A stretch of DNA of 64,000 nt from contig NZ_JAAVUW010000006.1 of the NCBI RefSeq assembly GCF_018449605.1, positions 310,001 through 374,000 of the forward strand, written 5' to 3'. Of this stretch, positions 53,606-61,709 are shown piece after piece (within the stretch, counting starts at the first letter, position 1; each line of letters begins with the position of its first letter). Under the pieces are notes generated by a model. That model was given only the letters and a program-made list of their open reading frames with translations. It was not told the DNA's origin and ran no database searches. This DNA is from Luteibacter sp. dw_328. Lineage in GTDB: Bacteria > Pseudomonadota > Gammaproteobacteria > Xanthomonadales > Rhodanobacteraceae. Made by a program: the position numbers and the translations under genes.

Positions 53606-53748
53606 GAGACCTTGGCGCCCACCCTCGCTGCTCAGACACGTCCTCCGCGTTCGAGAAGGAAGGCCGCTGACGCGGCCCGTGTATCTATTTGGCCTACGGC
53701 CGCTCCACTTGTGCGGAACTCGCCTCGAGGGTGGACGCCAAGGTCTCT
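53606..53748 (+). repeat. Unit B-left of the paired palindrome-ended repeat
   Basis: Ends CCTTGGCGCCCACCCTCG and CGAGGGTGGACGCCAAGG pair over 18 bp with one mismatch. The interior matches the other units, including CTCCACTTGTGCGGAACTCG. Confidence 0.9.
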
Positions 53749-54009
53749 CACGACGATACGGTCAGCTGGAAGGAGAGCCGTTGGCGTGGTGCCGTCATCG
53801 GTCCCGGCCGCACACAGAACACTAGGGCGATGCGGAAGCGCATGCGGATACGCGGTGGCGGGTACCCGGTTGCCGAACACCTTCCTCGCGCCTCTGCCCG
53901 TGCCTGTGCCTGGCGACAGCCGCAAGCGTGGCGAATGGACTCCGAATAAACACGCCGGTCGATGCCGCCGAGCGCTTCGGCTCGACCCACGCGAACCTCA
54001 GGGTCCGGG

Positions 54010-54154
54010 AGAGTCTTCGGTGCCCACCCTCGAGGCGAGTTCCGCACAAGTGGAGCGGCCGTAGGCCAAATAGATACACGGGCCGCGGTAGCGGCCTTTC
54101 CTTGTCGAACGCGGAGGACCTGTCTGAGCAGCGAGGGTGGGCACCGAAGACTCT
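54010..54154 (-). repeat. Unit B-right of the paired palindrome-ended repeat
   Basis: The opposite-oriented partner of B-left, with ends CTTCGGTGCCCACCCTCG and CGAGGGTGGGCACCGAAG, perfectly complementary and identical to the ends of A-left. Confidence 0.9.
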
Positions 54155-54259
54155 GCGCCGCCACGTCCAGGCACCGAAGGCTCTGCGCCGCCACGTCCAG
54201 GAATCGAAGGCTCGACGCCGCCACGTCCAGGCACCGAAGGCTCTGCGCAGCAACGTCTG
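54140..54259. repeat. Four 30-bp tandem repeats
   Basis: Four head-to-tail 30-bp copies of the type GGCACCGAAGGCTCTGCGCC followed by GCCACGTCCA. The first copy overlaps the terminus of unit B-right, so the array appears to have grown from that end. Copies 3 and 4 are diverged. Confidence 0.9.
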
Positions 54260-54388
54260 GGCCCGCCGCGGCAGGCACTCAAGCGGGTGAACCCGGAGGA
54301 AGCCCGAAAACCGCAATTCCACCGAGAGCCAATTCCTTTTTTGCTACCATCGCAGACCCAGTTACACGGCCTTGTCCGGAGTTTCCCC

Positions 54389-54595
54389 ATGCATGCCAAT
54401 CCCGCGGCCGCCAAGCTGATTCCGGCCAACGCCGAGAACCGTTATGAAGTGACCAAGGCGGACCTTCCGCTATCCTGCCCCATGCCGGGCATGTACCTGT
54501 GGAACTCGCATCCCAAGGTCTACCTGCCCATCGTGGACGACGGCGGCACTTCCAAGTGCCCGTATTGCGGCGCCAATTACGTATTGAAAGACTGA
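54389..54595 (+). CDS. Zinc-finger CHCC domain protein
   Basis: A 68-residue protein. The putative ligands are in LSCPMPGMYLWNSHPKVYLP and KCPYCGANY, giving Cys, His and two Cys, the zf-CHCC pattern related to the mitochondrial complex I subunit NDUFS6. The ATG at 54389 was chosen because upstream codons fall in repeat locus B. Proteins of this type are common and short in proteobacteria. Precise role unknown. Confidence 0.88.
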   Translation: MHANPAAAKLIPANAENRYEVTKADLPLSCPMPGMYLWNSHPKVYLPIVDDGGTSKCPYCGANYVLKD

Positions 54596-54656
54596 ACGGC
54601 CCCGCGCGGGCATGCTTCCTGCATTGCCCGTGACACTCCTTCCTCTCGGACCGCCC

Positions 54657-55796
54657 ATGGCCACCGTCTTCCCAGATCGGACGATGACCGTCGTACAGCT
54701 CATCCCCGCCCTTCACTCGGGTGGTGCCGAGCGTTCGACCCTGGAAATTGCCAGGGCGCTGGTCGCTGCGGGACACCGCTCGGTCGTGGTTTCCGCGGGA
54801 GGGCGCCTCGTCGCCCAGCTCGAGGCGGAGGGGAGCGAGCATTTCACCGTGCCGATCGGTCACAAATCGCTCGGCACGCTGTTCACTGTCGGCAAGCTGC
54901 GCCGCATCCTGCGCGAGGTGAAGCCCGACATCGTCCATGCCCGGTCACGCTTGCCCGCGTGGATCGGCTGGTGGGCCATGCGTGGCGTCAAGCCCCGCCC
55001 CCATTTCGTCACGACGGTGCATGGACTGAATTCGCCGGGCCGGTATAGCGCCATCCTGCTCCGGGGCGAGCGTGTCATCGTCGTCTCGCAGACCCTGCGT
55101 GACTACGTGCTGCGTCATTACCCCGACGACATCGACACGGCGCGGGTGGCCGTTATCCCGCGCGGCATCGATACCGACGCCTTCCCTTACGGATACCGGC
55201 CCGACGAGACCTGGCAGCGCGCCTTTTTCGAGGAATACCCGCAACTGGCCGGCGCCCCGCTGCTGACCCTCCCGGGCCGTGGTACGCGTCTGAAAGGCCA
55301 TGCGGATGCGATCGAGCTGCTCGCCGATCTCATTCATCGGGCCATCGACGCGCGCCTGCTCCTGCTCGGTGCCGATGAGCCCGGTCGCGAGGCCTACGTG
55401 GCCGAGCTGCGTCAGCTCATCCATGCCCGCGGCCTGGACGACAAGGTGGTGATCTCCCCGGCCCGGGACGATGTTCGCGACATATTTGCTATGTCGGCCC
55501 TCGTCCTGCAGCTGTCCGTTCGCCCCGAGTCGTTCGGGCGGACGGTGGTCGAGGCCCTGGCGTTGTGCCGTCCGGTGATGGGCTACGCCCATGGCGGCGT
55601 CGGCGAACTCTTGGCCGAGCTCTACCCGGCCGGTCGCGTACCGCTGGGCGATCGCGAAAAGCTGGTCGAGCGTGCTGCTGAACTGCTGCGTTTCGCGCCA
55701 CCCATTCCGCCGCCGCGCAGTTACCGCCTGGTCGACATGCAGGAAGCCACGCTCGCGCTCTACGCCGGCCTGCTTCAGGGCGAGCCGACCGCGTGA
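54657..55796 (+). CDS. Glycosyltransferase family 4 (LPS-type)
   Basis: About 379 residues of GT-B fold. LIPALHSGGAERSTLEIARAL is the N-terminal motif, and SVRPESFGRTVVEALALCRPV holds the E-x7-E of GT4. Starts at 54612, 54657 and 54684 are possible; 54657 is a compromise. Its stop overlaps the O-antigen ligase start, and the next gene is a WaaE-like transferase, so it probably adds a sugar to LPS core. Confidence 0.9.
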   Translation: MATVFPDRTMTVVQLIPALHSGGAERSTLEIARALVAAGHRSVVVSAGGRLVAQLEAEGSEHFTVPIGHKSLGTLFTVGKLRRILREVKPDIVHARSRLPAWIGWWAMRGVKPRPHFVTTVHGLNSPGRYSAILLRGERVIVVSQTLRDYVLRHYPDDIDTARVAVIPRGIDTDAFPYGYRPDETWQRAFFEEYPQLAGAPLLTLPGRGTRLKGHADAIELLADLIHRAIDARLLLLGADEPGREAYVAELRQLIHARGLDDKVVISPARDDVRDIFAMSALVLQLSVRPESFGRTVVEALALCRPVMGYAHGGVGELLAELYPAGRVPLGDREKLVERAAELLRFAPPIPPPRSYRLVDMQEATLALYAGLLQGEPTA

Positions 55797-57070
55797 GCGG
55801 CACCGTCGCCCGTTCGATCAAGGCGGGTCTGGCCTCGCCGCTGTTGCCGATCTGGCTCGTGCCGGCCTTGCTGCCGTTCGGTCGCAGCGCTGAGCTGGGC
55901 GTGTTCCTTTGCCTGGTCGGCAGCATCCTGCTGCTGGTTCGCGAGCCGCAGGCCATACGTCATCACCCCGGCGCGAAGCTCTTCCTGTGGCTGTTCGCGG
56001 CTTACGCAGGCGCTGCCCTTGTCTCGGTCATTGATGCCGTGGCACCGGGCAAGAGCTGGCTTACGGTGGCTGGCATCCTCCGTTTCGCACCGCTGGGTGT
56101 GTACACCTGCTTCGCGATGCGTCGGCCGGGCAAGGTGCGGGCCCTCTATCTGGCCACCGCCGTGGTGGTCGCAATCTGGGTGGCCGATGCCTGGGTACAG
56201 GCCATTACCGGCTACGGTCTCGCTGGCGCGTCGAATGCTGAACGCCTATCGGGCATCTTCGGCGCAGACAACCTGAAGCTGGGTCCGGCGCTTTCCGCCC
56301 TGGCGCCCTTCCTCCTGTGGGGCGCCCGTGAGCGCTGGGGACGTCGCGGCCTGGTCATCGCCTTCCTGCTGGCCCTCGGTCCTGTCCTGCTTTCCGGCTC
56401 ACGCGCGTCGTGGCTTTGCTACGGACTCGTCGCGCTGGGTTTTCTCTGGAACGAGGCAAAGACGCCGCGCCGATTCGCCGTGGCGTGCGCGGCGGCCGCC
56501 GTCTCGCTGGCCGTGGTCGTGTTGCTTGCATGGCAGGTGTCACCGCGTTTCCGCGACCGCGTGGCGCACACCTTGCCCGCGTTGTCGGGCACCAGCGCAG
56601 GCGTCGACAACGCGCTGACCGGAAGGCTGGATATCTGGACCACGTCGCTGCGGATGTTCGCCGCGCATCCGGTGAACGGTGTCGGTGTCCGTGGGTTCCG
56701 CTATGCCTATCCCGCGCTGGCGACACCGGGTGACCACTTCCTGACGATCGAGAAATGCGCGGAGGGCGAAGGTGCCTGCCACGCGCACCAGGTCGTGCTG
56801 GAAGTGGCGACCGAGACCGGCGTCATCGGACTGCTCGCGTGGCTGGCAGCGGTGGTCCTGGCCGTACGCACCTGGTGGCGCGCCGGAACCGTCGCGCGCT
56901 ACCGGGCTTTCCCCGCCACGCTGGCACTGGTCGTCATTCTCTTTCCGCTGAACACACACATGGCCTTCTACTCGGCCTGGTGGGGCCTCCTTGCCGCCTG
57001 GCTCGTGTCGGTCTGGTGCGCCGCGCTATTTGCGGACCTGCCTGACCTGGAACCGCGCGATGGCGCGTGA
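55793..57070 (+). CDS. waaL: O-antigen ligase family protein
   Basis: A 425-residue membrane protein with about eleven helices and a large periplasmic loop near residues 275-340 (TGRLDIWTTSLRMFAAHPVNGVGVRGFRYAYP), the Wzy_C/WaaL signature with the conserved His in CHAHQVVLEVATETG. It would transfer O-polysaccharide from the lipid carrier to lipid A-core in the periplasm. A polymerase (Wzy) role is the alternative. It starts with GTG overlapping the preceding gene. Confidence 0.85.
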   Translation: MSGTVARSIKAGLASPLLPIWLVPALLPFGRSAELGVFLCLVGSILLLVREPQAIRHHPGAKLFLWLFAAYAGAALVSVIDAVAPGKSWLTVAGILRFAPLGVYTCFAMRRPGKVRALYLATAVVVAIWVADAWVQAITGYGLAGASNAERLSGIFGADNLKLGPALSALAPFLLWGARERWGRRGLVIAFLLALGPVLLSGSRASWLCYGLVALGFLWNEAKTPRRFAVACAAAAVSLAVVVLLAWQVSPRFRDRVAHTLPALSGTSAGVDNALTGRLDIWTTSLRMFAAHPVNGVGVRGFRYAYPALATPGDHFLTIEKCAEGEGACHAHQVVLEVATETGVIGLLAWLAAVVLAVRTWWRAGTVARYRAFPATLALVVILFPLNTHMAFYSAWWGLLAAWLVSVWCAALFADLPDLEPRDGA

Positions 57071-57854
57071 GCCGCTATCGGTCGTCGTCACCACATTCAA
57101 CAACGCGGACACCATCGAGGCCTGCGTGGCCTCCGTGCACTTCGCCGATGACATCCTCGTGCTGGATTCCGGCTCGACCGATGCCACGCGCGACATTGCC
57201 GCACGGCTGGGAGCACGCATCGAAGTGCAGCCCTTCGCCGGTTACAGCGCCCAGAAGCAGGCGGCCATCGACCTCGCGATCCATCGCTGGGTGCTCCTGC
57301 TGGATTCGGACGAAGCCCTGCCGGTCGCCGCGGCGGATCGCGTACGCGCGGCCCTGGATTCGCCCGATGTCGCCGGCTTCGAGCTGCTCCGCCGGGAGTG
57401 GGTGTTCTGGCGCTGGCAGTCCGACCATGCCCGGCTGAATCATTATGTCCGTCTGTTCGATCGCACCCGCGCCCGGATGAGCGGCCACGAAGTGCACGAG
57501 AGCATCGTCGTCGACGGGCCGGTACGCCGCCTCGACGCCGTGATCGACCACTACGGCGAACGCGATATCGAAGGTCGCGTGGACAAGGCCAATCGCTACT
57601 CGTCGTTGCAGGTGCGCGACCGGCGCACGCGCACGCCGCGCCACCTGCGCGCACGCATGGTTGTCTATCCGACGGTCGCTTTCCTGCGCTACTACCTGTG
57701 GCGCGGACACTGGCGTGGCGGCTGGGCGGGCTTCGTCGCCGCGCGCGTGCACGCGTTCTACGCGTTCCTCAAGTACGCGAAGCTCTACGAACGCCGCGTC
57801 TCAGGCCGCCTGGTGGACCGTGATTCCCGGAACGCAAAAGGCGTCGACGAGTAA
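57060..57854 (+). CDS. Glycosyltransferase family 2, WaaE/KdtX-like
   Basis: A 264-residue GT-A enzyme. LSVVVTTFNNADTIEACVASV, DDILVLDSGSTDATRDIA and LLLDSDEALP (DxD-like metal site) match WaaE/KdtX, which add glucose to LPS inner core. It starts 11 bp inside the ligase gene, and its last 54 bp overlap the convergent VirK-family gene. Confidence 0.9.
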   Translation: MAREPLSVVVTTFNNADTIEACVASVHFADDILVLDSGSTDATRDIAARLGARIEVQPFAGYSAQKQAAIDLAIHRWVLLLDSDEALPVAAADRVRAALDSPDVAGFELLRREWVFWRWQSDHARLNHYVRLFDRTRARMSGHEVHESIVVDGPVRRLDAVIDHYGERDIEGRVDKANRYSSLQVRDRRTRTPRHLRARMVVYPTVAFLRYYLWRGHWRGGWAGFVAARVHAFYAFLKYAKLYERRVSGRLVDRDSRNAKGVDE

Positions 57855-58712
57855 GTCGCACGCCTGCCGACGCAAGGCTTCGCGACGGCGAAATTCGCTG
57901 CGCCGTTTGCTCTCCACCGTCAACTCCGAACGGACCGGCTCATGCACGGGCATCGCGTAGAAGCCTTCTTCATCGGCGACACCATCGTTCTCCTGCCAGA
58001 ACCCGTCGTAGTCGGCCTTGATCTTTTTCCTGCTCGCGAACGGATGGGCCTCGTTGCTGATGCCGCGTATGCGTTGCGCGCCCATCGCCTCGGACAGCGA
58101 ACGGACCATCGACAGCAGGAGATTCTTCGGACGCAGTCCATGCGACTGCCGGGTGAGTTCGCGAATCGCATCGCGTCCCGCATTGTTCGCGGCACCTTGC
58201 AGGCAACCGATGATCACCGTACGGCCGTCGTCCACGAACGAAAGGGTCGCGTACGAGATCTGCAGCCCCCAGTCGTCGGTGAGCGAAAGGCTCAATTCGC
58301 CCTCGCGGCCCCGGAGCGTGGGTGCCTTCAGCACCAGTGACAGTCCGCTGCCATCGCGCAGGACGAGGCGCCCGACGCCGACTTCGCGCTGTAAGTACAA
58401 CTGTTTGAACAACGGAGTGGGGAAACGGCGCACAGCGAAGGCGTAATGTTGCTGCGTGGCCGCCAGTCGCTGCATCATCGACCAGTGACGGTTCATGTAG
58501 CGGTGCTGGTAACGCTCGATCAGCGTGCGGTCGATCGCCGTCACGCCGGCCATGGCCGGCGATTCGAGGAACGCTAGCCACGCGCTGTGTCGACGCCAGT
58601 GAAGCAGCGCGCGCGCGATGTACGTCATCGCGGCATTGAATCCACGTGAACGTGAGCTATGCCATTCGGCCCGGCCGCGCAGCGAGCGCGCGAAACGGAG
58701 GAGCGACTGCAT
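57801..58712 (-). CDS. VirK/YbjX family protein (DUF535)
   Basis: A 303-residue protein of the VirK/YbjX (DUF535) family. Segments such as YATLSFVDDGRTVIIGCLQG, LRPKNLLLSMVRSLSEAMG and IRGISNEAHPF are conserved. In enteric bacteria relatives help virulence and antimicrobial-peptide resistance and are linked to LPS. It stands among LPS genes, next to the LpxL-like gene on the same strand. Biochemical activity unknown. Confidence 0.88.
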   Translation of the reverse strand: MQSLLRFARSLRGRAEWHSSRSRGFNAAMTYIARALLHWRRHSAWLAFLESPAMAGVTAIDRTLIERYQHRYMNRHWSMMQRLAATQQHYAFAVRRFPTPLFKQLYLQREVGVGRLVLRDGSGLSLVLKAPTLRGREGELSLSLTDDWGLQISYATLSFVDDGRTVIIGCLQGAANNAGRDAIRELTRQSHGLRPKNLLLSMVRSLSEAMGAQRIRGISNEAHPFASRKKIKADYDGFWQENDGVADEEGFYAMPVHEPVRSELTVESKRRSEFRRREALRRQACDLLVDAFCVPGITVHQAA

Positions 58713-58833
58713 GGGGAAGGTCCGTCCAGGGAGTAGACGAATCGTTTCTACGCTCGTATTTTTTCGCGTAGCTTTCGTCGTCGCTGACGGGAAGTACCTG
58801 CTTAGGCCCGTAATTAACGGCGGTCGAGCCGGA

Positions 58834-59760
58834 TCAGTAGATCTTCGGCTCGCCGGGTGGGCGCGTCTTGAACCGCTTGTGTACCCAAAGGTATTGCTCA
58901 GGTGCTTCACGCGCCATGCTTTCGATCTGCACGTTCACCCGTGCGGTGTCGTGTTCCGCGTCGTCACTGGGAAAATCCGTAAGCGGAGCACCGAGGCGCA
59001 TGGCGTAGCCGGCATCGCCCGGCAGGCGGCGGTGGTAAAAAGGGATGACAAGCGCGCCCGACAACCGGGCCAGGTGATGCGTCGCGGTGATCGTCGCGGC
59101 CCGGACACCGAAGAACGGAACGAAGACGTTGTCCTTGCTGCGCATGTCCTGGTCGGGTGCGTACCACAGCGTGCCGCCCTTCTTCAGATATCGCACGGTC
59201 CCACGGATATCGTCTTTGTCGAACATCGCGTCGGCGTAGTGCAGGCGCGAGCGCAGCACCGTGAACTCGAAAACCTCCGAGTCCATCCGCCGGTACATGC
59301 CGGCGATGCGAATGCGCGAGGAGACCAGGCGGGCGCTCAGTTCGAGGTGCGAGAAGTGGCCCCCGACGAGCAGGACGCCACGACCGGCGGCACGCGCGGC
59401 CTCGAGGTGCTCGAGGCCTTCAACGGTGACCGGTACGTTCGCGATGGCGCGGTCAGAGCCCATCCAGCCGAGCGCGAATTCGGCCAGCATCATGCCAACG
59501 TCGCAGAGATTGGCCCGCAGCAGCGCTTTCTGGGCGGTCTCGCCCAACTCGGGGAAGCACAGCGCGATATTGGTCGCGGCGATGCGCCGCCGTTCCCGAT
59601 TCAGGTGGAGCGCAAGGCGTCCGGCCGCGCGTCCGAGGCGCATCAGCGTGCGGAAGGGCAGGTGCGCGATGAGCCAGATGAAGCCGACGCCAACCCACGC
59701 GGCCCAGTGGCGGGGCGCAAGCAGGCGCAGGGTCAGGGAGGGGCGGGGCATTCCAGGCAT
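58834..59760 (-). CDS. LpxL/HtrB-type lipid A acyltransferase
   Basis: A 308-residue protein with one N-terminal membrane helix. The active-site motif H-x4-E is in GGHFSHLEL, with AGMYRRMDSEVFEF and YAPDQDMRSKDNVFVPFFGV, all typical of LpxL/LpxM late acyltransferases. It would add a secondary acyl chain to Kdo2-lipid IVA. It is divergent from waaA, the Kdo transferase that makes its substrate. Starts at 59760 and 59751 are equally plausible. Confidence 0.92.
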   Translation of the reverse strand: MPGMPRPSLTLRLLAPRHWAAWVGVGFIWLIAHLPFRTLMRLGRAAGRLALHLNRERRRIAATNIALCFPELGETAQKALLRANLCDVGMMLAEFALGWMGSDRAIANVPVTVEGLEHLEAARAAGRGVLLVGGHFSHLELSARLVSSRIRIAGMYRRMDSEVFEFTVLRSRLHYADAMFDKDDIRGTVRYLKKGGTLWYAPDQDMRSKDNVFVPFFGVRAATITATHHLARLSGALVIPFYHRRLPGDAGYAMRLGAPLTDFPSDDAEHDTARVNVQIESMAREAPEQYLWVHKRFKTRPPGEPKIY

Positions 59761-59825
59761 GTCCGGCCATTGTAGCGAATGGGGGCGGCTATACTGGCCG
59801 GTCACCGGGAAGTCCAGGGAACCCC

Positions 59826-61097
59826 GTGCTGCTGCGTCTGATCTACAACTGCGCCATGTACCTTTTCACGCCACTGGTGATGCTTCGCCTGATGGCGCGT
59901 GGCATGCGCTACGGCGACTATCACGTGCGCTGGCGCGAGCGCTTCGGCCGCTTCCCGCTGCCTCGCCTGCATGGTTGCCTGTGGGTGCATGCGGTATCGG
60001 TCGGCGAGGTCAATGCGGCCGAACCGCTGGTCAAGGCGTTGATGGAGGCCTATCCGCACGCGCCCATGCTCGTGACGACAGTAACGCCGACGGGCTCGGA
60101 GCGCGTCCGCCAGTTGTTCGGCGATCGTGTCCACAGTGTCTACCTGCCGTACGACCTGCCGTTTGCGGTGCGCAGCTTCCTGCGCAACACGCGCCCGCGG
60201 CTGGCCGTGATCGTCGAGACCGAGATCTGGCCGAACCTCTATTTCGCCTGCCGTCGCCATGGCATCCCCCTGCTGATCGCCAACGCACGCCTCTCCGAGC
60301 GTTCGTTGCGCGGGTACTCGCGCATGAGTTCGCTGGTGAAAGGTGCGCTCCGTTGTGTCAGCCACATCGCCGCCCAGTCGCGCACGGATGCCGCGCGCTA
60401 CCGTCTGCTCGGTGCCGAGCCAAGCCAGCTCACGGTCTGCGGCAACCTGAAGTTCGACATGCCGGTACCCGACGACGCGCTGGTGGCTGGCAAGGCCATG
60501 CGCGAAGCCTGGGGCACCGGTCGTCCGGTCTGGATCGCGGCAAGCACCCACGAGGGCGAGGAGATGAGCGTGCTCGAGGCGCACCTCGACGTGATGCGAC
60601 GCCTGCCGGACGCGTTATTGCTGATCGCGCCGCGCCACCCCGAGCGTTTCAAGGCGGTGGAGTCCTCGGTGCGCAGCCTCGGCTTCCAGGTAGGCACGCG
60701 CAGCGCCGACGGCGTGCCGGGCCACGGCACCCAGTGCTTCGTGATCGATTCGATGGGCGAGTTGCTGCGATTCTTCGCGGCCTGCGACGTCGCCTTCGTC
60801 GGCGGCAGCCTGGTACCCATCGGCGGCCACAACGTGCTCGAGCCCGCTGCCTTGTCGAAGCCGGTGCTGGTGGGTCCCTATACCTTCAACTTCGAAGAGA
60901 TCACCCAGGCGCTGCTGGACGAGTCCGGCGGCCAGCGCGTCGCCAGCGCCGACAAACTCGGCGAGCAGGTCCTCTCCCTCCTGCGCGACCATGACCGCCG
61001 CCAGGCCATGGGCACCGCCGCCCGCCACGTCTTCGACAGCGAACGCGGCTCCGTCGGCAAGGTGATGAAACTCGTCGACCGGCTGTTGCAGGAATAG
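59826..61097 (+). CDS. waaA: Kdo transferase
   Basis: A 423-residue enzyme with an N-terminal membrane anchor that adds 3-deoxy-D-manno-octulosonic acid to lipid IVA. Family motifs are WVHAVSVGEVNAAEPLV (with the catalytic Glu), TTVTPTGSERV, ETEIWPN, GSLVPIGGHNVLEPAAL and the C-terminal GT-B half. It starts with GTG. It is divergent from the LpxL-like gene. Confidence 0.96.
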   Translation: MLLRLIYNCAMYLFTPLVMLRLMARGMRYGDYHVRWRERFGRFPLPRLHGCLWVHAVSVGEVNAAEPLVKALMEAYPHAPMLVTTVTPTGSERVRQLFGDRVHSVYLPYDLPFAVRSFLRNTRPRLAVIVETEIWPNLYFACRRHGIPLLIANARLSERSLRGYSRMSSLVKGALRCVSHIAAQSRTDAARYRLLGAEPSQLTVCGNLKFDMPVPDDALVAGKAMREAWGTGRPVWIAASTHEGEEMSVLEAHLDVMRRLPDALLLIAPRHPERFKAVESSVRSLGFQVGTRSADGVPGHGTQCFVIDSMGELLRFFAACDVAFVGGSLVPIGGHNVLEPAALSKPVLVGPYTFNFEEITQALLDESGGQRVASADKLGEQVLSLLRDHDRRQAMGTAARHVFDSERGSVGKVMKLVDRLLQE

Positions 61098-61654
61098 GAA
61101 CATGTAACCAGCGGCTTGCGCCGCCTCACGCTTGCGGGTGCGTTGGGAGCCGCGAGGGGCAAGGCCCTTGGGGCCGCGGCGCGGCTCTTCGAGACGGGCG
61201 GTAGCTGGTCTCTCGCTTTGTAAGGTAGTCGGGGCCGCCCTCAGCTTAAGCGTCCCCAAGGGCCTTGCCCCTCGCGGCAGCGAACGTCGAGGTTGCGTGG
61301 GGTCAAGCGCACCGCCAGCAAGCATGTGTTGTTGCTGTTGTAGGAGCCGATTCATCGGCGAAGCCTCAGAGGTCGTCGTTGCGAATGAGGGATTGCATCG
61401 CATCGTGGAGGCGGCTCAACCGCTCGCCCGATCACCACAAGGCCTTGTTCGCAAACCCGATAGCCTGAGGGTTCGCCGCTGAAGCGGCTCCTACGAAGGC
61501 GCGTTGGCGCGTTGGTGCGTTGAGGCAGTCGTGCGACGCATGGCGGCGAAGCGGCGTGACGCTCGTGCCACACGCAACCGCGACTCCCAGGAAACCACGA
61601 GCGTGAGGCGGCGCAAGCCGCTCAACACACCAGCCGCGCAGCGGCTATCCGCAC
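61098..61654. repeat. Gene-free region with nested inverted repeats
   Basis: The gap between waaA and tolC holds no supported gene. An outer 21-bp perfect inverted repeat (61111-61131 and 61601-61621, beginning GCGGCTTGCGCCGCCTC) encloses an inner 24-bp perfect one (61150-61173 and 61254-61277, core GAGGGGCAAGGCCCTTGG). Two REP-like copies (GGAGCCGATTCATCGGC near 61340 and GCCGCTGAAGCGGCTCC near 61480) lie to the right. Confidence 0.8.
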
Positions 61655-61680
61655 AAAAAAAAGCGGACCCGAAGGCCCGC
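61655..61680 (-). terminator. Rho-independent terminator of tolC
   Basis: On the minus strand GCGGGCC-TTCG-GGTCCGC forms a 7-bp stem-loop followed by a run of eight T residues, about 30 bp after the tolC stop. Confidence 0.9.
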
Positions 61681-61709
61681 CCTTTTCATCGTGCAGTGGA
61701 ACGCGGCCG

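Larger units (their letters stand above)
53501..54259. repeat. Repeat locus B: paired palindrome-ended units with flanks
   Basis: This is the reverse-oriented relative of locus A, in the 1-kb gap between the yceI and zf-CHCC genes. It holds 7-bp GCATCGC repeats (five copies), a flank homologous to that of locus A, a 143-bp unit, a 261-bp centre, a 145-bp unit in opposite orientation, then four 30-bp tandem repeats. No gene is supported. The centre aligns with that of locus A in inverse orientation but with many differences, while the units are much better conserved. Confidence 0.85.

Noticed and set aside
54140-54259. Short array that could be taken for CRISPR
   Set aside because: The 30-bp copies are contiguous with no spacers between them and no cas genes are nearby; it is a tandem repeat.
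53612-54447. Overlapping open frames in locus B
   Set aside because: Same reason as locus A: the peptides are translations of the repeats in different phases and have no start signals.
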